Source: Paractinoplanes deccanensis
GTDB lineage: Bacteria > Actinomycetota > Actinomycetes > Mycobacteriales > Micromonosporaceae
Direction: 5' to 3'
Length of the DNA stretch: 64,000 nt
Assembly: GCF_016862115.1 (NCBI RefSeq)
Contig: NZ_BOMI01000175.1
Coordinates: 1-64,000, forward strand
Shown piece by piece: positions 60,383 to 64,000 of the stretch; the stretch's first letter is position 1; every line of letters starts with the position of its first letter. Below the pieces are notes generated by a model, which saw only the letters and a program-made list of their open reading frames with translations, was not told the origin of the DNA and searched no databases. Position numbers and translations under genes: made by a program.

Positions 60383-61759
60383 CTATTCGACGATCCTCGT
60401 CTTCAGGTCGTCGCCCGGGATGCCCCCGCTGTCCGTCTCGAACGGAGGGACGGGCGTCGTGCCGATGACCGAGCCGTCCGCCGCGTACGCGGTCACCGAC
60501 GCCGTGGCCGACGACGGCAGCGAGGCGAAGGCGGCGCCCGACGCGTCCGGCACCGCCGCCTCGCCGCCCACGGAAAGACGGGCCGTACCGGGCGGGGCGA
60601 CGATCACTACCTGATCGGTACGGTCGTCCCTGCCCTCGGCGCGCATCCGCCACGCGATCGGGCGCTCGTCCACACCCGCGGCGGGCAGCAGCAGCCGCAG
60701 ATCCTGCCGGTACGAGTCGGCGCCGCCGTGTGTCGCGTACGCCAGCACGCCGCCGCCCTGGGGCTGCACCGTGATGAGGGCGGCCGTCTGCCCGTTCACC
60801 GTGCCGGTCCAGCGGACCTTCGCCGTGGTGCCCTCGGCCGGCAGGCGGGCGTCGTGGAGCGCGTTCTCGACCCAGCGGCGCAGCGTGAGGCGATCGAGGG
60901 TGTGCTCACCGAGCGCCGCGGTCAGTGACTCCTCGGACGGCTCCCGAGGGTCACCGGTGCTATGGCCGCTCCACGCTCCGTAGGCGGGTCCGTCGTAGAC
61001 GGACCGCCCGTCCCTGCCGGTCACGGTGACGGTCGTGCCCGGGTCGAACGGCGCGGCGGGCAGCGTGATCTCGGCGAGGCCGCTGCCGGGCGCACCCCTG
61101 TGCGGTTCGGCGTGCTCGACCCGGCCGGCGGCGGTGTAGCGGAACCCGATGCTGACCGCGACGGTCGAGCCCGCCGGGGCGACCACCACGAGCGTGCCGG
61201 GGGAGTCGGTGCGGCCGTCCCGGTAGACGGCCACGGTGTCGCCGCCGTCGGTGCGGGTGCTCTCGCGCATCTCGGACGGCGCCGCGCCCGGCGCACCCTC
61301 GTACCAGAGAAGTGTCTCGTCGGCCAGGAAGCCGAACCGGAGCGGCACCAGCGCCAGCGCGAGCCTGCGCCCGGCGACGTCACCGGCGTACAGGAACCGG
61401 ATCTTGTCGCGGGAGGCGACCTGCCAGAGCTCGCCCGGATCGGCCACATCCTTGATCGCGGCCCGCATGCCGGCGAGCCACTGCGCGTCGCGCGCCAGCG
61501 ATCCCCGCAGCGGGCTTTTGGCGAGGGCCGTCTCGCGCCCGGCGACCGCGATGCCCGGAGCCCAGCCCGGCACCGGCACGAGTCCACTCTGCACGCCGCC
61601 GATCGCCATGATCAGCGCCGCCACCGCGGCGATCCGGATGCGCCGGTTGCGCCGGTGGGCCCGCTCGCGCTTCGCGAACCGAGGCCAGGGACTGTCCGGT
61701 ACGCCGAGAGCGCCGGCCTCGGCGGCGAGCGCGTCACGCAGCGTCGTCTCGGTGCTCAT
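60383..61759 (-). CDS. Membrane protein co-encoded with a SigE-family sigma factor
   Basis: A 458-residue protein with a short cytoplasmic N terminus (about 38 residues, including the basic KRERAHRRNRRIR), one membrane helix (about 41-58), and a large extracellular domain with beta-rich repeats (GGDTVAVYRDGRTD, TVTVTGRDGRSVYDG). This is the layout of a membrane sensor or anti-sigma-like protein, though I see no zinc motif. ATG overlaps the sigma gene stop (ATGA), so the two are translated together. Confidence 0.75.
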   Translation of the reverse strand: MSTETTLRDALAAEAGALGVPDSPWPRFAKRERAHRRNRRIRIAAVAALIMAIGGVQSGLVPVPGWAPGIAVAGRETALAKSPLRGSLARDAQWLAGMRAAIKDVADPGELWQVASRDKIRFLYAGDVAGRRLALALVPLRFGFLADETLLWYEGAPGAAPSEMRESTRTDGGDTVAVYRDGRTDSPGTLVVVAPAGSTVAVSIGFRYTAAGRVEHAEPHRGAPGSGLAEITLPAAPFDPGTTVTVTGRDGRSVYDGPAYGAWSGHSTGDPREPSEESLTAALGEHTLDRLTLRRWVENALHDARLPAEGTTAKVRWTGTVNGQTAALITVQPQGGGVLAYATHGGADSYRQDLRLLLPAAGVDERPIAWRMRAEGRDDRTDQVVIVAPPGTARLSVGGEAAVPDASGAAFASLPSSATASVTAYAADGSVIGTTPVPPFETDSGGIPGDDLKTRIVE

Positions 61760-62253
61760 GCGTTCTCCCTCTCCTTCGCCGGGCCCAGCACAGCGCGTAG
61801 CCGGTCGAGGCCACGCGACGCTTGCGACTTGACGCTGCCGACCGAACAGCCGAGCGCCGCCGCCGTCTCCGCCTCGCTCAGATCGGCGAAGTAGCGCAGC
61901 ACCAGAACCGCCCGCATCCGGGGCGGCAGCGACCGCAGCGCCGCGATCACCTCGCGGCGCTGGTCGAGCGGCCCGTACGGATCGCCCACCGGCGCGTCGC
62001 CGGCCAGCAGCGGCACCTCGCTGACCCGCCGCCGGCGCCGCCACGAGACGGCCGTGTTCACCATGGCCTTGCGCACGTACGCGACCGGCGAGTCCATCCG
62101 CGAGACCCGGCCCCACTTGCGGTGCGTCTTCTCGAGCGCGGCCTGCACCAGGTCCTCGGCATGCCCGCGGTCGCCCGTCAGCAGATAGGCGGTGCGCAGG
62201 AGCACCGCCCACTGCCGTTCGACGAACTCCCGGAACTGCTGCTCATCGGCCAC
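61756..62253 (-). CDS. SigE-family RNA polymerase sigma factor (ECF)
   Basis: A 165-residue ECF sigma factor of the actinobacterial SigE family. Region 2 has FREFVERQWAVLLRTAYLLTGDRGHAEDLVQAALEK; region 4 has LPPRMRAVLVLRYFADLSEAETA then LGCSVGSVKSQASRGLDRLR. The GTG start has GGGAG upstream. It is the first gene of the pair with the 61759-60383 membrane protein. Confidence 0.93.
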   Translation of the reverse strand: MADEQQFREFVERQWAVLLRTAYLLTGDRGHAEDLVQAALEKTHRKWGRVSRMDSPVAYVRKAMVNTAVSWRRRRRVSEVPLLAGDAPVGDPYGPLDQRREVIAALRSLPPRMRAVLVLRYFADLSEAETAAALGCSVGSVKSQASRGLDRLRAVLGPAKERENA

Positions 62254-62389
62254 GGCGTCTCCCGCGATGGCATCGTCCGCGATGTAAGGGCATGCGAGGT
62301 TAACGCCCGCCGGGCACGCGAAGGTTGAGTGGCCGCCTCCGCCGCGCGAGTTTCGTGGCGGCGCCGAGACCGGCCGTTCCCGTCGGGCG

Positions 62390-63304
62390 TCAGCTCACGC
62401 TGTCGAGGCGGCGGCGCAGCTCCGGGTCGAGCTTGAGGTCGCGGGCGGCCATCACCTCGTCGAGACGCCCGGGGGTGCTCGCGCCGACGATCGGCCACAC
62501 CGCCGGGTCACCGCCGAGCAGCCAGGCCAGCACCACCTGGTTGCGCGTGGCGCCGAGCTCGTCCGCGACCTCCGCGAGCACACCGAGACGCCGCGTGGTT
62601 CCCGGATGGTCGTACGCCTCCTCGAGCGGCCGGTCCGCCCGCCCGTACCCGCCGTTGATCAGGGTCGAGTACGCCCACAGGTCCAGCCCGCACGTCCGCG
62701 CGTAGTCGAGCGTCTCGGGAAACACCTGCCGGTGCGACCACGACTCCAGCGCCGCGCCGGGCCGCGGCTGCACGTACGAGTGCCGCAGTTGCAGAGCCGA
62801 CCACCCGGCGGCGGCACGCCCCTGCTCGACCCGCCACGCGGGGGTGTTGGACGCGCCGACCCGCCGCGCCAGCCCCTGCTCGGTCAGCCGCCGGAACGCC
62901 CCGGCGGTCTCGGCGAGCGGCACCGACCGGTCCTCGACGTGCGCCCAGTAGAGGTCGACATGGTCGACACCGAGCCGGCGCAGGCTCCCCGCGACGGCCT
63001 CCGCGACGACGGGCGCCGACAGCCCCTCCATGGCCTCCAGCCCCCGCGCCGGATCGGTCGGCTCGGCCCCGCCCTTGGTGCTGATCAGCACGCGCTCCCG
63101 CATCCCGGGCCGCGCGGCCAGCCAGCGGCCGATCACCTGCTCGCTCTGGCCGCCCAAACCCGACGGATGCTCCCAGAACGCGTAGTTGTTGGCGGTGTCG
63201 ATCCACCGCCCGCCCAGCTCCACGAACCGGTCGAGCAGCGCGAACGACTCCGCCTCGCCGATCCGCGTCCCGAACACCATCGCACCCAGCACGATCTCAC
63301 TCAT
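62390..63304 (-). CDS. Aldo/keto reductase
   Basis: A 304-residue TIM-barrel NADPH oxidoreductase. GRWIDTANNYAFWE with the catalytic Asp and Tyr, VDHVDLYWAHVEDRSVPL, IVGASTPGRLDEVMAA as the NADP-binding segment. The substrate is not predictable. Confidence 0.92.
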   Translation of the reverse strand: MSEIVLGAMVFGTRIGEAESFALLDRFVELGGRWIDTANNYAFWEHPSGLGGQSEQVIGRWLAARPGMRERVLISTKGGAEPTDPARGLEAMEGLSAPVVAEAVAGSLRRLGVDHVDLYWAHVEDRSVPLAETAGAFRRLTEQGLARRVGASNTPAWRVEQGRAAAGWSALQLRHSYVQPRPGAALESWSHRQVFPETLDYARTCGLDLWAYSTLINGGYGRADRPLEEAYDHPGTTRRLGVLAEVADELGATRNQVVLAWLLGGDPAVWPIVGASTPGRLDEVMAARDLKLDPELRRRLDSVS

Positions 63305-63361
63305 GCGGCGATGGTGCCGCCTCGAGCGCGCTCCAGGTCAAGCGGTGGAACGGGCGTGCGG

Positions 63362-64000
63362 TCAGCCGAACTGCTGGCTGTCCGCGGAGGCCAGAACGGA
63401 ATCGCCGAGGGTCAGCCGCGACCGGATGAAGAACGGGCCGCCGTCCTTGGGCATCGGGATCCAGAAGTCCCCGGCGGCCGTGTCGTGGTCGGAGACCGCC
63501 TCGACGCGGTAGGCCAGGTGCTCGTTGAGCCAATCGCCGTAGAGCCGGTCGCCGGTGCCGCGCTGCCACATGGACCAGGACAACATCACCGGCTTGCCGC
63601 GCACGCCGCCGAGGTCGAAGTTGACGGAGACGACCGCCCCGACCGCGTCACGTTGCTGAGATCCTTTGATCTTGACAGTGCGGATGTTGCGCAACTCCGA
63701 CATCTTCTGGGCCTGTGACGGCTTGCCGTCCGGCCTTCCGGTCGCGGAACCCGGAGACTGGACCGTCTGGAAGTAGCCGCACAGCTCCTTGGCGAAATTG
63801 GCCGCCAGACACTCCTTCACCTCCTCCTCGATTCGCTCGGTGTGCGCCTGTACCACGCTCGGGTCTGGGTCCGGCCGGACGTCGTTCCGGTAGAGCGGTG
63901 GAGCTTCCGCGGCCTCGGCGTTCCGCGGAAATATCGGAGGCAGCCGCCTCGGCACAGGTGGTGCCGGGATCGGGGTCGTGGTTTTCACGGCGGGTGTGGT
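63362..64000 (-). CDS. Conserved hypothetical protein, 5' end outside the window
   Basis: The frame remains open to the window edge, reading TTPAVKTTTPIPAPPVPRRL; GTG 63988 is only the first internal start. The Pro/Thr-rich N terminus looks like a linker, so the gene probably begins upstream, perhaps with a membrane or signal segment. The C-terminal domain has TERIEEEVKECLAANFAKEL, then AVVSVNFDLGG, and FWIPMPKDGGPFFIRSRLTLG. No family is recognised. Confidence 0.65.
   Translation of the reverse strand, partial: TTPAVKTTTPIPAPPVPRRLPPIFPRNAEAAEAPPLYRNDVRPDPDPSVVQAHTERIEEEVKECLAANFAKELCGYFQTVQSPGSATGRPDGKPSQAQKMSELRNIRTVKIKGSQQRDAVGAVVSVNFDLGGVRGKPVMLSWSMWQRGTGDRLYGDWLNEHLAYRVEAVSDHDTAAGDFWIPMPKDGGPFFIRSRLTLGDSVLASADSQQFG

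Overview
The window is GC-rich DNA from a filamentous actinomycete. Evidence: GTG and TTG starts, many ATGA/GTGA stop-start overlaps, leaderless TAnnnT-N6-7-start promoters, a class I FMN riboswitch, and the actinobacterial gene groups def-fmt-rsmB, rpe, ribD-ribE-ribBA-ribH, hisE-hisG, infC-rpmI-rplT, pheST and argCJBDFRGH. A Micromonosporaceae (Actinoplanes-like) host is my inference from style and was not tested by search.

Layout. 1-473: low-complexity repeats and two copies of an 18-bp LexA-like palindromic repeat. 474-8041: degenerate PriA (minus strand), then an SDR-like epimerase and a P450 behind three inverted-repeat operators, then def, fmt and rsmB ending in a very strong terminator. 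8169-10421: a small SRPBCC gene, a graveyard of IS5 and IS630 transposase remnants, and a lipoprotein. 10515-16034: rpe, a REC-GGDEF regulator, and the riboflavin operon behind an FMN riboswitch. 16031-19400: two tandem small secreted proteins (one frameshifted) and a polar amino-acid ABC importer. 19478-23585: hisEG, a PH-domain membrane protein, the infC operon (ATC start, long leader) and a SpoU methyltransferase. 23599-28313: an alcohol dehydrogenase, a short leader ORF and pheST. 28314-28645: six 44-bp tandem repeats built on GAAC-N4-GTTC.

28646-45773 is accessory: an EgtD-like methyltransferase, a small HTH protein, a frameshifted M28 peptidase, a tannase-like esterase, a MacB/FtsX-type ABC pair, a flavin monooxygenase, an SDR, a divergent SAM hydroxide adenosyltransferase/halogenase-family protein, a secreted hydrolase, a SanA-like protein, a GNAT and a GH3 beta-glucosidase with a double palindromic operator. 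50556-58832 is a complete arginine operon with its own repressor. The end holds two tiny coupled ORFs, a winged-helix protein, a SigE-family sigma factor with its membrane partner, an aldo/keto reductase and a protein running off the edge.

The most interesting block is 46717-50466: a class III cyclase-homology protein whose C terminus carries a Gly/Asn/Gln-rich motif that recurs near the N terminus of the next gene, a degenerate P-loop plus alpha-helical-repeat (NLR-like) protein, followed by a third unrecognised protein. This looks like an effector/NLR pair joined by amyloid-type signalling motifs, next to a divergent Crp-family regulator. A second unusual signal is a roughly 42-58 bp dispersed repeat found at the ribD/ribE junction, at the argB/argD junction and inside an FtsX permease gene, where it supplies C-terminal tails or coding sequence.
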